Below, piece after piece: positions 9,236 through 19,088 of a stretch of DNA of 64,000 nt. Below the pieces are notes generated by a model. It made no database searches, was not told the DNA's origin, and saw only the letters and a list, made by a program, of their open reading frames with translations. The stretch covers positions 1,227,001 to 1,291,000 of the forward strand of contig NZ_CP090419.1 of the NCBI RefSeq assembly GCF_032716425.1. The letters are read 5' to 3'. The position numbers and the translations under genes are program-made. This stretch comes from Pseudoalteromonas sp. N1230-9 (lineage in GTDB: Bacteria; Pseudomonadota; Gammaproteobacteria; Enterobacterales; Alteromonadaceae). Each line of letters begins with the position of its first letter. Within the stretch, counting starts at the first letter, position 1.

Positions 9236-9676
9236 ATGCCACAAATAGAAAAAAGTGCGCTGGTAATGTACAGCAGCAAAGAAATGTTTGATTTAGTCAA
9301 CGATGTAGATGCTTACCCAGAGTTTTTGCCACATTGCTCAGATGCAAAAATTGTTTCAAAACAGCCCTCTGGTATGACAGCCAGCTTAGAGATTTCTAAA
9401 GCGGGTTTAAAAAAGTGGTTCACGACTGAAAACACCTTCATAGATGATCAAACTGTGTCATTACGACTAATTGATGGCCCATTTAAAACTTTAAAAGGGA
9501 AGTGGCACTTTTTACCTTTAGATGACAAAGCTTGTAAAGTGCAATTACATCTAGAGTTTGAGTTTGCAAGTAAACTTATTGAGCTTGCATTTGGCAAGGT
9601 ATTTAATGAAGTTGCGAAGAATATGGTGAATGCCTTCACTCAGCGCGCTAAAACGGTTTATGGAGCTCGTTTATGA
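9236..9676 (+). CDS. ratA: RatA-family START/coenzyme Q-binding-type protein
   Basis: A 146-residue SRPBCC-fold protein (MPQIEKSALVMYSSKEMFDLVNDVDAYPEFLPHC, then a lipid-cavity pattern). E. coli RatA was described as a toxin that blocks 70S association; relatives of the Coq10 type bind ubiquinone. The ATG at 9236 has GGGAG five bases upstream. The stop overlaps the next gene by four bases (ATGA). Which of the two proposed roles applies here cannot be decided from the sequence. Confidence 0.88.
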   Translation: MPQIEKSALVMYSSKEMFDLVNDVDAYPEFLPHCSDAKIVSKQPSGMTASLEISKAGLKKWFTTENTFIDDQTVSLRLIDGPFKTLKGKWHFLPLDDKACKVQLHLEFEFASKLIELAFGKVFNEVAKNMVNAFTQRAKTVYGARL

Positions 9677-9990
9677 TCAGTGTAGAAGTCGTGTTCGCAC
9701 TACCGACAACAGCAACCAGTTTGCTCGTTGAAGTGCCAACAGGCACAACGGCTGAGCAGGCAGTTATTAAGTCTGGAATTATCGAAAAGTGTCCAGAAAT
9801 AGATGCAAGTAATTTGACCTTAGGTATTTGGAATCGAACGTGTAAATTGACGCAAGAAGTTAAACAAGGCGATCGAATTGAAATCTATCGTCCCTTGATT
9901 GCTGACCCTAAGGATGCCCGCAGACGCCGAGCAGAAAAAGCAAAGGAAGAGGGGCGAGCGAATAAAATAACGGGTGGACGGCCCAAATAA
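9673..9990 (+). CDS. ratB: RnfH/RatB-family ubiquitin-like protein
   Basis: A 105-residue protein with a beta-grasp pattern (ISVEVVFALPTTATSLLVEVP, CKLTQEVKQGDRIEIYRPLIADPKDARRRRA), the RnfH family signature, and a basic C-terminal tail. Function is poorly known. It overlaps ratA by four bases, so the two are co-translated. The pair faces smpB across a short divergent spacer. Confidence 0.9.
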   Translation: MISVEVVFALPTTATSLLVEVPTGTTAEQAVIKSGIIEKCPEIDASNLTLGIWNRTCKLTQEVKQGDRIEIYRPLIADPKDARRRRAEKAKEEGRANKITGGRPK

Positions 9991-10017
9991 AAAAGGTAGC
10001 ACGTAGCTACCTTTTCT
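9989..10017. terminator. Bidirectional terminator between ratB and bamE
   Basis: AAAAGGTAGC pairs with GCTACCTTTT around ACGTA, with A and T runs on the two flanks. It lies between convergent stops. Confidence 0.85.
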
Positions 10018-10028
10018 TGTGTTAGAAC

Positions 10029-10391
10029 TTATTCTTGTTCGAGAGGAGTATTGAATTCGCTTGGTTGATCGTAATCACCTGAAATAGAAACCAGCTTGTC
10101 GTTCTCAAAGTTTACAGTGAGCGATTTTCGCTGCTCATTATCACGACCAATGTTAAATACATAAAGGTAATGCCAAGTGCTTTTATCAAAAGAGTCTTCT
10201 GCCACGGGTTTGCCTAGGACATAAACTACTTGCTCACGAGTCATGTTTACTCGTAGCTTATCAACATCAGACTGCTCTAAAAAGTTACCTTGGGGAATGT
10301 TGATACGATAAACCCAGCTAGAACAACCTGCTGTAGCAGTTAAAGCAAGGGAAAGCACGAGCCAAAAAGAGAAAGTTTTAAACGACTGCAT
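10029..10391 (-). CDS. bamE: Outer membrane protein assembly factor BamE
   Basis: A 120-residue lipoprotein. The signal peptide ends in the lipobox TAGC, and the SmpA/OmlA domain follows (NIPQGNFLEQSDVDKLRVNMTREQV split, VLGKPVAEDSF, WHYLYVF). BamE is the small lipoprotein of the beta-barrel assembly complex and stabilises BamA-BamD. It converges on ratB and shares its terminator. Confidence 0.95.
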   Translation of the reverse strand: MQSFKTFSFWLVLSLALTATAGCSSWVYRINIPQGNFLEQSDVDKLRVNMTREQVVYVLGKPVAEDSFDKSTWHYLYVFNIGRDNEQRKSLTVNFENDKLVSISGDYDQPSEFNTPLEQE

Positions 10392-10503
10392 TATTTGTTT
10401 GAATCCTTATTTTTTATACTTTGCATGATACCGATTAGTCACAGAAGGTAAAACCCTTTTCAACAATTGTTTTTGCTGAGATTGACGTTTACGAGGCACA
10501 AAT

Positions 10504-10824
10504 TTGACCACAGACACGATAAAAAGTTTACCTGAATCAATAAAAAAGCGCGAGAGTGTGGATGCTGTGTGGCATTTGTATATCGTTCAGACGCGTTTAG
10601 GGCATTGGTACACAGGGATAAGTACTGATGTTGAAAAACGTTTTGCCGCACACGAGGCTGGTAAAGGGGCTAAGAATTTAAAAGGCAAAGGACCTTTAAC
10701 GCTAGTATACCAACAAAAGGTTGGCACCCGCAGCGAGGCGAGTAAATTAGAGGCGCGTGTGAAAAAGTTAACCAAAATACAAAAAAAGCAGTTTGTATTG
10801 CGTACTCAACTACCTGTTAAGTAA
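10504..10824 (+). CDS. GIY-YIG domain endonuclease-like protein
   Basis: A 106-residue protein with the GIY-YIG motifs in diverged form (LYIVQT, then WYTGIS) and the YhbQ-family continuation (EKRFAAHEAGKGAKNLKGKGP, EASKLEARVKKLTK). E. coli YhbQ of this type nicks DNA in vitro. The start is TTG; GAGG lies seven bases upstream and there is no nearby ATG. Its 3' end overlaps the convergent M28 peptidase gene by 19 bases. Confidence 0.83.
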   Translation: MTTDTIKSLPESIKKRESVDAVWHLYIVQTRLGHWYTGISTDVEKRFAAHEAGKGAKNLKGKGPLTLVYQQKVGTRSEASKLEARVKKLTKIQKKQFVLRTQLPVK

Positions 10825-11726
10825 GTCACAAACTTCGCTATTTTTAAGATGGTTTGCTCATAAAGCTGAAAGTCGATATGTTCTAGCGTGTCTGTTACTT
10901 GATGGTGATGTTTATCATCACCCATGCCAAAATAAATAAAAGGAATATCCGCTTTGGCAAATGCGTAGTGATCACTTGCTTTACGCCAGTTAATGTTAGT
11001 GCCGAGTAATCTATTGAGTCGTGCTGATGAACTGCTGACTATAAATGTTAATTCCTTATCAGAGAGCATAGTTAACGCTTTTTTATACTGACTACTAGAT
11101 TGCCTATCTAAATACGCATAAATGCGTGGCTTACGCTTATTAACTACTAACATATCAAGGTTTATACTTAATTTGATATCACTTAAATTAAGTGTGGAGA
11201 CAAGATATTTACTGCCGTGTAAACCGTTTTCTTCAGCATCCGTAGCGACAAAAACTAAGTTGTATTGTTGAGTCTGATGCGCTAAATAATGTGCCAAGTA
11301 CAACAGCGCAGCTACGCCACTGGCATTATCGTTTGCACCCGGGTAATAGCGGCTCCCTGTTGGCCCAAGGTGATCGTAGTGAGCGGTGAAGATGATCATT
11401 TTGCAATTAGTGCATGTTGTTTTCTGCGTGGCGATTATATTAACGCCTGAGCGTTTTTGATTAAAAGGAGCATCATACTCAAAATGTTGTTTACGTACGT
11501 TATAGTTTAGCTCCGAGAAGCGCTCACTAATAAAATCACCCGCACGTTTTGCACCAAGCGTATTTGTTTTCCTGCCATAAAACGGGCTGGATGTAAGTGC
11601 TGTAATGTCCTTTTTAAGAAAGGTTTGTGCATTTGCAACTGCCTTATCACTTAGAAGAAGTAACAGACAACTAGTAATGATTGAGCTTAGCTGTGTGGGA
11701 GCGAAGAGCCTGTAATTTGCTTTCAT
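10806..11726 (-). CDS. Secreted M28-family metallopeptidase
   Basis: About 306 residues, with an N-terminal signal/anchor segment (IITSCLLLLLSDKAVANA). The zinc-site motifs of M28 aminopeptidases appear in order: AHYDHLG, GANDNASGVA, DAEENGLHGS, a DML segment and a final HHHQVTDTLEHID. It probably trims peptides in the periplasm or outside. The 5' end overlaps the upstream lipoprotein gene by 56 bases in another frame, and no clear ribosome-binding site is seen, so translation is probably coupled. Alternative starts are ATG 11741 and TTG 11747. Confidence 0.88.
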   Translation of the reverse strand: MKANYRLFAPTQLSSIITSCLLLLLSDKAVANAQTFLKKDITALTSSPFYGRKTNTLGAKRAGDFISERFSELNYNVRKQHFEYDAPFNQKRSGVNIIATQKTTCTNCKMIIFTAHYDHLGPTGSRYYPGANDNASGVAALLYLAHYLAHQTQQYNLVFVATDAEENGLHGSKYLVSTLNLSDIKLSINLDMLVVNKRKPRIYAYLDRQSSSQYKKALTMLSDKELTFIVSSSSARLNRLLGTNINWRKASDHYAFAKADIPFIYFGMGDDKHHHQVTDTLEHIDFQLYEQTILKIAKFVTYLTGS

Positions 11727-12852
11727 AGCGTTTTTTATCATGATCAAAATCAGCTTTGTTATTAGCGGATGTTAAGTATTTTTTGGCAAGTTTTAAATCC
11801 CCTAATTGGTAGTAGGTTTTAGCAAGACCAAAGTCAGAATCATGAAGCTTAATATTAAGACCACGTGCTTTTTTGAAGTGTTTGAGGGCATCTTGGTAGC
11901 GCGCTGCGGCATATGCATCATTACCCAACGAAATATGATAGTAAGGATTGGATTGGCGCTTGTTATCTAGCCTAGAGAGAATATCTTCTCCTTCTTTTTC
12001 ACGGTCAGTGAGCTTATAGATAAGCGCTAAGTTGCCAAGCGCAGTGTGATTGTTCACATCAAGATCAATCGCATGCAGGTAAGCTGCTTCGGCTTGTTTA
12101 AAGTGTTCGGTTAAACGTAACAGTACCCCTAAGTTACCCCAAGCGCCTGAATATTTTGGATCAACTTTAATCGCTCCGGTAAAATAGCTGTAAGCTAAAT
12201 CGTAGCTCTCATTGAGCATAGCGGCGGCGCCTTTGTTGTTATAAAACATTGCAGTAATGCGTGCTTTATCAATATAACTGGTTTTAAATGATTCTTTACG
12301 GCTATTAGGGTCAAAATCAATGACTAAAGCGCGTTCTTGCGGGTAAATGACCCTGAGGTTCGTGAGCTGTTTGCCTCTTTCTTTCACCCTTAGGTTAATG
12401 TGTCCTGTGAGTAAATTAAACCCATTATTCAAAGCCCAATACTCAGGGATGTGTACTTTTTGAAATTGTCCATATAAGCCCAAATGCTCAGCAAGACTGT
12501 ACGCAAGTATAGAAAGTGATAAACAGTTCGCATTTAAGTCGTTATAGGCTTGCGCAGCAGTAAGTGTCGCACCTGACTGATAGGAGAGGGATTCATCACC
12601 ATTATCGAGCAAAAATTGCATGAGTCGCTTTGCACTGCGGATAGAGCGTTGACCCTCAGGAAAACTCATGTCTAGGCGTTCTTTTATACTGGGCGTTAAT
12701 GTAAAGATATCCTTTTGGCTTTCGATCTCCAAAATGTTGAAATCTTTAATCTGGGTAAGCGCTTTTGGGGGCGACAGAGGTTGATTAGCAGTACTATTGC
12801 ACGCACTTAAAAAACAAAGGTTTAATAGTAGAATACATGTTGTTATCTTCAT
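11671..12852 (-). CDS. Lipoprotein with transglutaminase-like domain and TPR repeats
   Basis: A 393-residue protein. The lipobox LSAC places the lipidated Cys at residue 18. Residues ~65-185 look like a transglutaminase/SirB1-type domain: NANCLSLSIL with Cys110, TGHINLRV with His151, and VIDFDP with Asp179/181, an order fitting a Cys-His-Asp triad. Residues ~200-390 are TPR-like helices (AWGNLGVLLRL, ALGNLALIYKL, FGLAKTYYQLGDL). Whether it is catalytic is unknown. It overlaps the M28 peptidase gene, suggesting a joint job in envelope or extracellular peptide processing. Confidence 0.75.
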   Translation of the reverse strand: MKITTCILLLNLCFLSACNSTANQPLSPPKALTQIKDFNILEIESQKDIFTLTPSIKERLDMSFPEGQRSIRSAKRLMQFLLDNGDESLSYQSGATLTAAQAYNDLNANCLSLSILAYSLAEHLGLYGQFQKVHIPEYWALNNGFNLLTGHINLRVKERGKQLTNLRVIYPQERALVIDFDPNSRKESFKTSYIDKARITAMFYNNKGAAAMLNESYDLAYSYFTGAIKVDPKYSGAWGNLGVLLRLTEHFKQAEAAYLHAIDLDVNNHTALGNLALIYKLTDREKEGEDILSRLDNKRQSNPYYHISLGNDAYAAARYQDALKHFKKARGLNIKLHDSDFGLAKTYYQLGDLKLAKKYLTSANNKADFDHDKKRYESKLQALRSHTAKLNHY

Positions 12853-12937
12853 CTGACCCTCTTAAATTCACGGCCTAAATCACTTTAAGTATAGGCGGTG
12901 AACAAAAAAGGGTCAGTGTTAACTGTTACAAAACGTG

Positions 12938-14851
12938 TCAGCGCTTATCAAAAGTAGCGACTAAATCATCCAGAGTCTGTGCGCTGGCTGCTAAGTCTTT
13001 TATCGCTTGTTCGGTATCTATTTGTTCACGCATAACATTGTCACTGATATCGCTAATCTGCTCAATATTACGACCAACATCAGCCACAACATTACTCTGT
13101 TCCTCGGTGGCGGTCGCAATTAAAGTGGCCATATCATTTATTTCGTTTGCAGCATCATTGATCGCATTGAGTAATTCAACAGAGCTCTGCATTGCACCCA
13201 CACTTAACTGAGCTTGTGATTTTGAGTGATTGATATGCTCAACCACTAAATCAGACGTATTCGTCAAATCGCTTATCATTGTTTGAATCTCATTAGTAGA
13301 TTGTGACGTTCTGCTTGCTAATGCTCTCACTTCATCGGCTACAACAGCGAACCCGCGACCATGTTCACCTGCGCGGGCTGATTCAATCGCCGCATTGAGA
13401 GCCAGTAAGTTTGTTTGCTCAGAAATTCCTCTGATGGCATCAACAATATTTGCGATAGCTTGCGTTTTAGCTGCCAACTCGTTCACTTGTTCCGTTATGT
13501 TATCTATGTCACTGGCAAGCTCAGTGATCGCTTGCTGGCTTTGTGTGACCTGAACATGGCTTTGTTCAGTATTTTGTTTACTGCTTTCAGTGAGCTTTGC
13601 TGTATTTGCTGCGCTTGATGCAATTTCTTGCACTGTTGCACCCATTTCGTTAATTGCAGCAGCAACGGAAATAGTTTGCTCTTTTTGATTATCTAATGCG
13701 TCTGAATTTTTTTGAGTTTGTTTAAATACATGGCTTGCGCTTTGTCTGATTTCTCGGCTTTCTTGTGCAACTTGGCCAATGGCTGTTTCGATTTTGGTCA
13801 TAAATTGATTAAAACCAGCGCTCAAATTTGCAAGTTCTGGTTGCTCTGAGCTCGGTAATCGATAGGCTAAATTTGCATCACCAGAGCCTAATCGGGTAAA
13901 TAATTCCGCCATTTTTGATAAAGGAGATGACAATGTTCTAGCCAGTAGTAAACCTGCAAAACTGGCAACGAATGCGATGACAATTGCAAAGCTGATAATT
14001 TGCCATTCCAATGTATCAATGCTTGCAAAGACTTCACGCTTAGGCACTTGTGCAACAACAAATAGGTCTGTGTTTTTTATTGGGCTTGCAGCAACTAGGG
14101 TTTCTTCTCCCTTGATGCTAATTTCCTTAAGAGTAAACTCTTCACCAGTTAATAGTGTGCTTGTGATACCTGATTCATAAAGCGTATCAAGTTTTGCTTT
14201 GGCTACTTTACTGGCGTCTTTGTGCAGCTTTATCAAGCCATGTTTGTCAACAACAAAAACAAAACCGGTTTTCTCTATTTGAAACTTTTGCAGCATTGCT
14301 TGCATATCATCAATACTTTTAGCAAGACCTGCCAAACCTAAGCCATTAGTTTGTTGGTGGTTTACAAACATTTTTACGTCTGTAGGTGATTCTTGATAAA
14401 TACTGATAGAAAAAGGGTTTGCTGATTGTTTAAACGCAAAAAACCAACCATCTTGCTCTTTAGTAAGTACTCTTAAAAAACCATCTTGATTCCAATATTG
14501 CGCTGTTTCACGGTTTGCCCATGAAGCTGTCGCAAGATCGTATTGTGCAACTAAGCGATTCAACTCGTTAAGTAAAATCGTATCATCAGTACCACCAGAG
14601 CGTGCCCAGTCGATAACAAAAGCGTTACTTGAAAGCTGCTCAGCGGCACTGATCATTTGGTTTATATCGTGGCTGATATAATTATCAATTGCTTGTAACT
14701 TGCTTGGTAGCTCAGACTCGATCATTCGTTGTTCAATGATTTGTTTAGCACTATAAATTGCGGTTACGCCAATTAACGCAGCAACAATGAGTGCAATAGA
14801 ACTACCTAGTAGAGTGATTTTTTTAGTAATGGTAAGGTGATTTAACGCCAT
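12938..14851 (-). CDS. Methyl-accepting chemotaxis protein
   Basis: A 637-residue receptor. It has one membrane segment at ~10-30, a periplasmic Cache/PDC-type sensor to ~280 (the [11 protein letters not shown] segment is typical), a second membrane segment at ~283-305, HAMP, and a long coiled-coil signalling domain with the hairpin tip [20 protein letters not shown] that contacts CheW/CheA. It lacks a C-terminal NWETF-type pentapeptide. Ligand unknown. Transcribed alone. Confidence 0.92.
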   Translation of the reverse strand: MALNHLTITKKITLLGSSIALIVAALIGVTAIYSAKQIIEQRMIESELPSKLQAIDNYISHDINQMISAAEQLSSNAFVIDWARSGGTDDTILLNELNRLVAQYDLATASWANRETAQYWNQDGFLRVLTKEQDGWFFAFKQSANPFSISIYQESPTDVKMFVNHQQTNGLGLAGLAKSIDDMQAMLQKFQIEKTGFVFVVDKHGLIKLHKDASKVAKAKLDTLYESGITSTLLTGEEFTLKEISIKGEETLVAASPIKNTDLFVVAQVPKREVFASIDTLEWQIISFAIVIAFVASFAGLLLARTLSSPLSKMAELFTRLGSGDANLAYRLPSSEQPELANLSAGFNQFMTKIETAIGQVAQESREIRQSASHVFKQTQKNSDALDNQKEQTISVAAAINEMGATVQEIASSAANTAKLTESSKQNTEQSHVQVTQSQQAITELASDIDNITEQVNELAAKTQAIANIVDAIRGISEQTNLLALNAAIESARAGEHGRGFAVVADEVRALASRTSQSTNEIQTMISDLTNTSDLVVEHINHSKSQAQLSVGAMQSSVELLNAINDAANEINDMATLIATATEEQSNVVADVGRNIEQISDISDNVMREQIDTEQAIKDLAASAQTLDDLVATFDKR

Positions 14852-14923
14852 GAAAGTGTCTTAGGTTACAACATTAAGGTAGTCATTTTAGCATAGACTT
14901 TTCAGATGACGAATTAAACTAGG

Positions 14924-14958
14924 AACAAAAAAAGCCCAAAGCATATGCAATTGGGCTT
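14924..14958 (-). terminator. Rho-independent terminator after ilvC
   Basis: Reading the minus strand, AAGCCCAA (14958-14951) pairs with TTGGGCTT (14939-14932) and is followed by a run of T. The loop contains the palindrome GCATATGC. Confidence 0.88.
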
Positions 14959-14990
14959 GGTTTCTAACAAGCGAAACTTACTTTCTAGGG

Positions 14991-16463
14991 TTAAACTATT
15001 TTCTTCATTGCCGACATGTAACCACGTAATTTACTGCCAACAATTTCAACCGGGTGCTCACGCAGGGCCTTGTTCACTGCGATTAAAGTTTGGTTGTCCA
15101 CCTGATTTGATGAATCACCTAAACCTCTACCAATAACATCAGTGTCGATATCTTTCATAAAATCTTGTAGTAAAGGCAAACATGCGTGGTTGTAAAGGTA
15201 GCAACCATATTCAGCTGTATCTGAAATTGTTCTGTTCATTTCGAAAAGCTTTTTACGCGCAATCGTGTTGGCGATCAGTGGCGTTTCGTGTAATGACTCA
15301 TAGTAAGCTGATTCGTCGATAATGCCAGCAGCAGTCATGGTTTCAAACGCAAGTTCAACGCCTGCTTTAACCATAGCAACCATCAAGATGCCTTGGTCGA
15401 AGAAAGTTTGCTCGTTAATTTCTTCATCGGTATTTTGCTGTTTTTCGAATGCGGTTTCAGCAGTTTCAGCACGCCATGCAAGAAGCTTTGCATCATCTTC
15501 AGCCCAATCAGCCATCATGCCGCGTGAGAATTCGCCGCTGATGATATCGTCCATATGCTTGTTATAAAGTGGACGCATGATTGTTTTAAGTTGTTCGCTT
15601 AATTCAAATGCTTTAACTTTTGCTGGGTTTGATAAGCGGTCAAGCATGTTAGTCACACCGCCATACTTAAGTGCTTCAGTGATCACTTCCCAACCGTATT
15701 GGATTAACTTTGACGCGTAACTTGCATCAATACCTTTTTCGACCATTTTATCAAAGCAAAGTAGTGAACCTGTTTGTAACATGCCACATAGAATCGTTTG
15801 CTCACCCATTAAGTCAGACTTAACTTCTGCAATGAATGATGATTTTAGTACACCAGCACGATGACCTCCGGTACCAGCCGCATACGCTTTCGCTTGCGCA
15901 AGGCCATGACCTTGAGGGTCGTTTTCTGGGTGAACTGCAATGAGTGTTGGAACGCCAAAGCCGCGTTTGTATTCTTCACGTACTTCTGAACCTGGGCATT
16001 TAGGCGCAACCATGATAACAGTTAAGTCTTCGCGAATTTGCATGCCTTCTTCAACAATGTTGAAACCGTGTGAATAGGCAAGCGTTGCACCTTGTTTCAT
16101 CAGCGGCATGATGGCATTAACAACAGATGTATGTTGTTTGTCAGGAGTTAGGTTTAATACTACATCAGCCGTTGGAATAAGCTCTTCATATGTGCCTACC
16201 GTGAAGCCGTTTTCAGATGCGTTTAAGAAAGATTGACGACGCTCAGCAATCGCTGACTCACGCAGTGTATAAGAAACATCTAAACCAGAATCACGTAAAT
16301 TTAAACCTTGGTTAAGGCCTTGTGCACCACAGCCGACAATAACGAGTTTTTTTCCTTTTAAAGCGTCTACGCCATCAGCAAATTCTGATGGGTCCATAAA
16401 TTCACATTGCGCTAATTGCGCTAACTGCTCTCTCAAAGGAAGAGTATTAAAATAATTCGCCAT
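14991..16463 (-). CDS. ilvC: Ketol-acid reductoisomerase (class II)
   Basis: A 490-residue NADPH- and Mg-dependent enzyme that isomerises and reduces acetolactate or acetohydroxybutyrate in valine/isoleucine synthesis. It has the nucleotide-binding segment [22 protein letters not shown], then [20 protein letters not shown], and a duplicated helical C-terminal domain that makes the long class II form (~490 residues), as in E. coli. It is divergent from its regulator ilvY with an IlvY-type operator between them. A good terminator follows. Confidence 0.98.
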   Translation of the reverse strand: MANYFNTLPLREQLAQLAQCEFMDPSEFADGVDALKGKKLVIVGCGAQGLNQGLNLRDSGLDVSYTLRESAIAERRQSFLNASENGFTVGTYEELIPTADVVLNLTPDKQHTSVVNAIMPLMKQGATLAYSHGFNIVEEGMQIREDLTVIMVAPKCPGSEVREEYKRGFGVPTLIAVHPENDPQGHGLAQAKAYAAGTGGHRAGVLKSSFIAEVKSDLMGEQTILCGMLQTGSLLCFDKMVEKGIDASYASKLIQYGWEVITEALKYGGVTNMLDRLSNPAKVKAFELSEQLKTIMRPLYNKHMDDIISGEFSRGMMADWAEDDAKLLAWRAETAETAFEKQQNTDEEINEQTFFDQGILMVAMVKAGVELAFETMTAAGIIDESAYYESLHETPLIANTIARKKLFEMNRTISDTAEYGCYLYNHACLPLLQDFMKDIDTDVIGRGLGDSSNQVDNQTLIAVNKALREHPVEIVGSKLRGYMSAMKKIV

Positions 16464-16537
16464 TGTTAGTGTCCTATAAATACAAGTTTTTTAAAAAACA
16501 AAGAATAAAAGTTTGCGTTCTTTGTATGGCTTAACAG

Positions 16538-16560
16538 TATGCAATTTTATCTCTTGCGTA
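16538..16560. promoter_or_regulatory. Probable IlvY operator in the ilvC-ilvY spacer
   Basis: ATGCAA (16539-16544) and TTGCGTA (16554-16560) form an inverted repeat separated by AT-rich bases. This matches the TTGCAAT-type repeats IlvY binds between ilvY and ilvC in enterobacteria. A related TTGCG-containing stretch lies at ~16512-16530 and could be the second operator. Confidence 0.55.
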
Positions 16561-16610
16561 AAATGATATATTTGAATTAAAGTGTTTCATAAAATGAAAT
16601 GGTAGTCACA

Positions 16611-17507
16611 ATGGATCACAAACATCTTAATTACTTTTTAGCCTTAGCTAAAACGCTCCACTTTGCTAGAGCCAGTGAGCTTTGCCATATTAGTGCTCCT
16701 ACTTTAAGCCGTAATATCAAGCAGCTTGAAGATGAAGTGGGCGCAGTATTATTTAATCGTGACAACCGCACAGTTAAGCTAACTCAAGAGGGAAAAGCAT
16801 TTTGTGATTATGCCAATGCGACGCTTGCCAGTTGGCACCGATTTAAAGCTGATATCCAAGAACCACAACAACATATATACGGAAATGTCAGTATTTATTG
16901 TTCTGTTACTGCCTCATATAGCTTTTTACATCAAATTCTTGAACAACTGCGGATGCAGCATCCTTATATCGAAATTACACTCAACACAGGTGATCCCGCG
17001 CTCGCCATAAATCGTGTATTGGATGGCCATGAAGCCATGGCGATTGCAGCAAAACCAGTTAAATTACCAGGGCAAATTGCCTTTACCAGTATCGGGTACT
17101 CTCCGTTGGTACTTATCGGACCTAAAATAGCCTGTCCTATCAGTGACCAACTTAAAGATTTAGAAACAATTAATTGGTCTAATTTAGAATTTATTGTTGC
17201 TGAACAAGGATTGTCTAGGCAGCGATTAGAGCAGTGGTGGCGAAAGAAAAATATTCATGGTCGTATTTACGCCCATGTAGCAGGTCATGAAGCCATGGTT
17301 TCGATGGTAAGTTTAGGTTTAGGTGTTGCGATGGTGCCTAAAATTGTACTTGATAATAGTCCGTTAAAAGAAAAGGTTCAGATTATTAGTGACGCAGAAA
17401 AAGATATTCCAGGCTTTGAAATTGGCTTAGCAGTGCTTAAGAAAGAGCGGCATGATCCCGCATTAAATGCTATTTGGGAAATTGCGCAGTCGTTACTAAC
17501 TTATTAA
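16611..17507 (+). CDS. ilvY: LysR-type activator of ilvC
   Basis: A 298-residue LysR regulator. The N-terminal winged HTH (LNYFLALAKTLHFARASELCHISAPTLSRN, residues ~5-60, split) precedes an effector-binding domain with IlvY hallmarks (SVTASYSFLHQIL, GHEAMVSMVSLGLGVAMVP). In enteric bacteria IlvY with acetohydroxy acids activates ilvC, which here is divergent. ATG 16611 gives the family N-terminus; an ATG at 16599 is in frame and would add four residues. Confidence 0.93.
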   Translation: MDHKHLNYFLALAKTLHFARASELCHISAPTLSRNIKQLEDEVGAVLFNRDNRTVKLTQEGKAFCDYANATLASWHRFKADIQEPQQHIYGNVSIYCSVTASYSFLHQILEQLRMQHPYIEITLNTGDPALAINRVLDGHEAMAIAAKPVKLPGQIAFTSIGYSPLVLIGPKIACPISDQLKDLETINWSNLEFIVAEQGLSRQRLEQWWRKKNIHGRIYAHVAGHEAMVSMVSLGLGVAMVPKIVLDNSPLKEKVQIISDAEKDIPGFEIGLAVLKKERHDPALNAIWEIAQSLLTY

Positions 17508-17651
17508 GGCATGATTGGTCATCGTTTTAATAGCAGGAGTAAGCAGTTTTTATAGAATTGATGTGGAAACTTGACAGCGATGTCATTTTGCATCTAGTGT
17601 TAATAAAAGGTTAAAACCTATTTTAGAAACACACAATTCAAAGGAAAGACG

Positions 17652-19088
17652 ATGAAAACCCACTCTATCAAACTGCTTGCTCTGCAAGTTGCTCTTATCG
17701 CCTCTGCTAATGCATTAACGATTGTTGATGACCCGAATAACCCAAACGGCTATTTGCTATCTCGTGCAGAACTAAATGCGGCTCGCGATGCTAAAGCATC
17801 CGACCCCATGTATCAAACCTGGGCAAAAGCGCTTGAAACGAGGGACAATAGTATTGTTGAAGCTATTACACCTAACAATGCAAGCAACCCTGAAAACGTG
17901 AAACGTGTTGAACGAGTCTTTGGTCAGCAAGAGTGGGACTTTCTGACGGGAATGGCTGCGCCTGAGTATACCTACACACGTTTTTTACGGGCAATTGGTA
18001 AGTTTCCTGCTTTTTGTGGTGAATACACTGATGGCCGAGATTCCGATGCTATTTGTAAAAAGTCTATCATCACTGCATTTGCACACTTTGCACAAGAAAC
18101 CGGTGGTCATATCGGCAAAGATAATATCTCTGACAACCCATTACAACTCGAAGAATGGCAACAGGCTTTAGTCCATGTCCGCGAAATGGGGTGGTCAGAA
18201 GGGCAGGCCGGTTATACAACAGGGTGTGGTCAAAATGATTGGCAAAATCGCCGTTGGCCATGCGCAGAAGGACAAGGTTATTTCGGCCGCGGTGCGAAGC
18301 AGCTTTCGTATCATTTTAATTATGGTGCATTTTCGGAAGTGATGTTTAATGGTGATGCAACTGTGCTACTTAACAACCCAAGCTTAGTAGCAGATTCTTG
18401 GCTTAATCTTGCCTCAGCTATTTGGTTTTTCTTGACACCTCAAGCACCAAAACCGGCGATGCTACACGTTATTGATAGAACTTGGGTGCCATCACAAAAA
18501 GAGCTCAGTGCGGGAATCGGATACGGTTTTGGCACAACAATTAATGTAATAAATGGGGGAATTGAATGTGGCGAGCAAAACCGCACCAAGGGACAGCCAG
18601 TAAATCGCATTCGCTATTGGGAAGGTCTATCGAATTACTATTATATTCCGATTGAAACAGATGAAGAGAACACCTGCTGGCAGCAAACTCCTTTTGGTAG
18701 TTTAAACCTTAATGATTCAACCGATGTTCTCTATACAAATTGGGAAGCAGACTGGGCATATTACAGCGACAGACCAGGAGGCCAATCATTTGAGTGTAAG
18801 TTAGTTGGTTATCAAACTGCTTATTCAGCATTGGTTCCTGATGATTATGAAAAGTGCGTAACAAACTTCTATCAATCGCACGTAAACTGGCCTCAAGTAA
18901 CAGTCGTTGACACGCTAACACCACCAGAAGGTAACCCTCCGGTAGGTGGTGTTGCTGCATGGGACAGTACAAAGGTATATGTTAAAGATGACAAGGTAAG
19001 CTTTAACAATGTTATATATATCGCTAAGTGGTGGACTCAAGGTGACTCGCCAGAAACAGCTAATGGTCCTTGGTCAGCTGTAAACTAA
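17652..19088 (+). CDS. Secreted GH19 chitinase with CBM5/12 domain
   Basis: A 478-residue protein with a signal peptide to ~21. The GH19 catalytic domain is recognisable from HFAQETGGH (candidate acid Glu149) and GYFGRGAKQLSYHFNYGAF (~210-226). A Tyr/Trp-rich chitin-binding module of the CBM5/12 type ends the protein (~432-478: AWDSTKVYVKDDKVS, then AKWWTQGDSPE). It would hydrolyse chitin outside the cell. RBS AAAGGA precedes the ATG. It stands alone; no other chitin genes are near. Confidence 0.9.
   Translation: MKTHSIKLLALQVALIASANALTIVDDPNNPNGYLLSRAELNAARDAKASDPMYQTWAKALETRDNSIVEAITPNNASNPENVKRVERVFGQQEWDFLTGMAAPEYTYTRFLRAIGKFPAFCGEYTDGRDSDAICKKSIITAFAHFAQETGGHIGKDNISDNPLQLEEWQQALVHVREMGWSEGQAGYTTGCGQNDWQNRRWPCAEGQGYFGRGAKQLSYHFNYGAFSEVMFNGDATVLLNNPSLVADSWLNLASAIWFFLTPQAPKPAMLHVIDRTWVPSQKELSAGIGYGFGTTINVINGGIECGEQNRTKGQPVNRIRYWEGLSNYYYIPIETDEENTCWQQTPFGSLNLNDSTDVLYTNWEADWAYYSDRPGGQSFECKLVGYQTAYSALVPDDYEKCVTNFYQSHVNWPQVTVVDTLTPPEGNPPVGGVAAWDSTKVYVKDDKVSFNNVIYIAKWWTQGDSPETANGPWSAVN

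Noticed and set aside
9236..9990. RatAB as a classical toxin-antitoxin pair
   Set aside because: Order and families match the conserved ratA-ratB housekeeping pair beside smpB; neither protein resembles an antitoxin.
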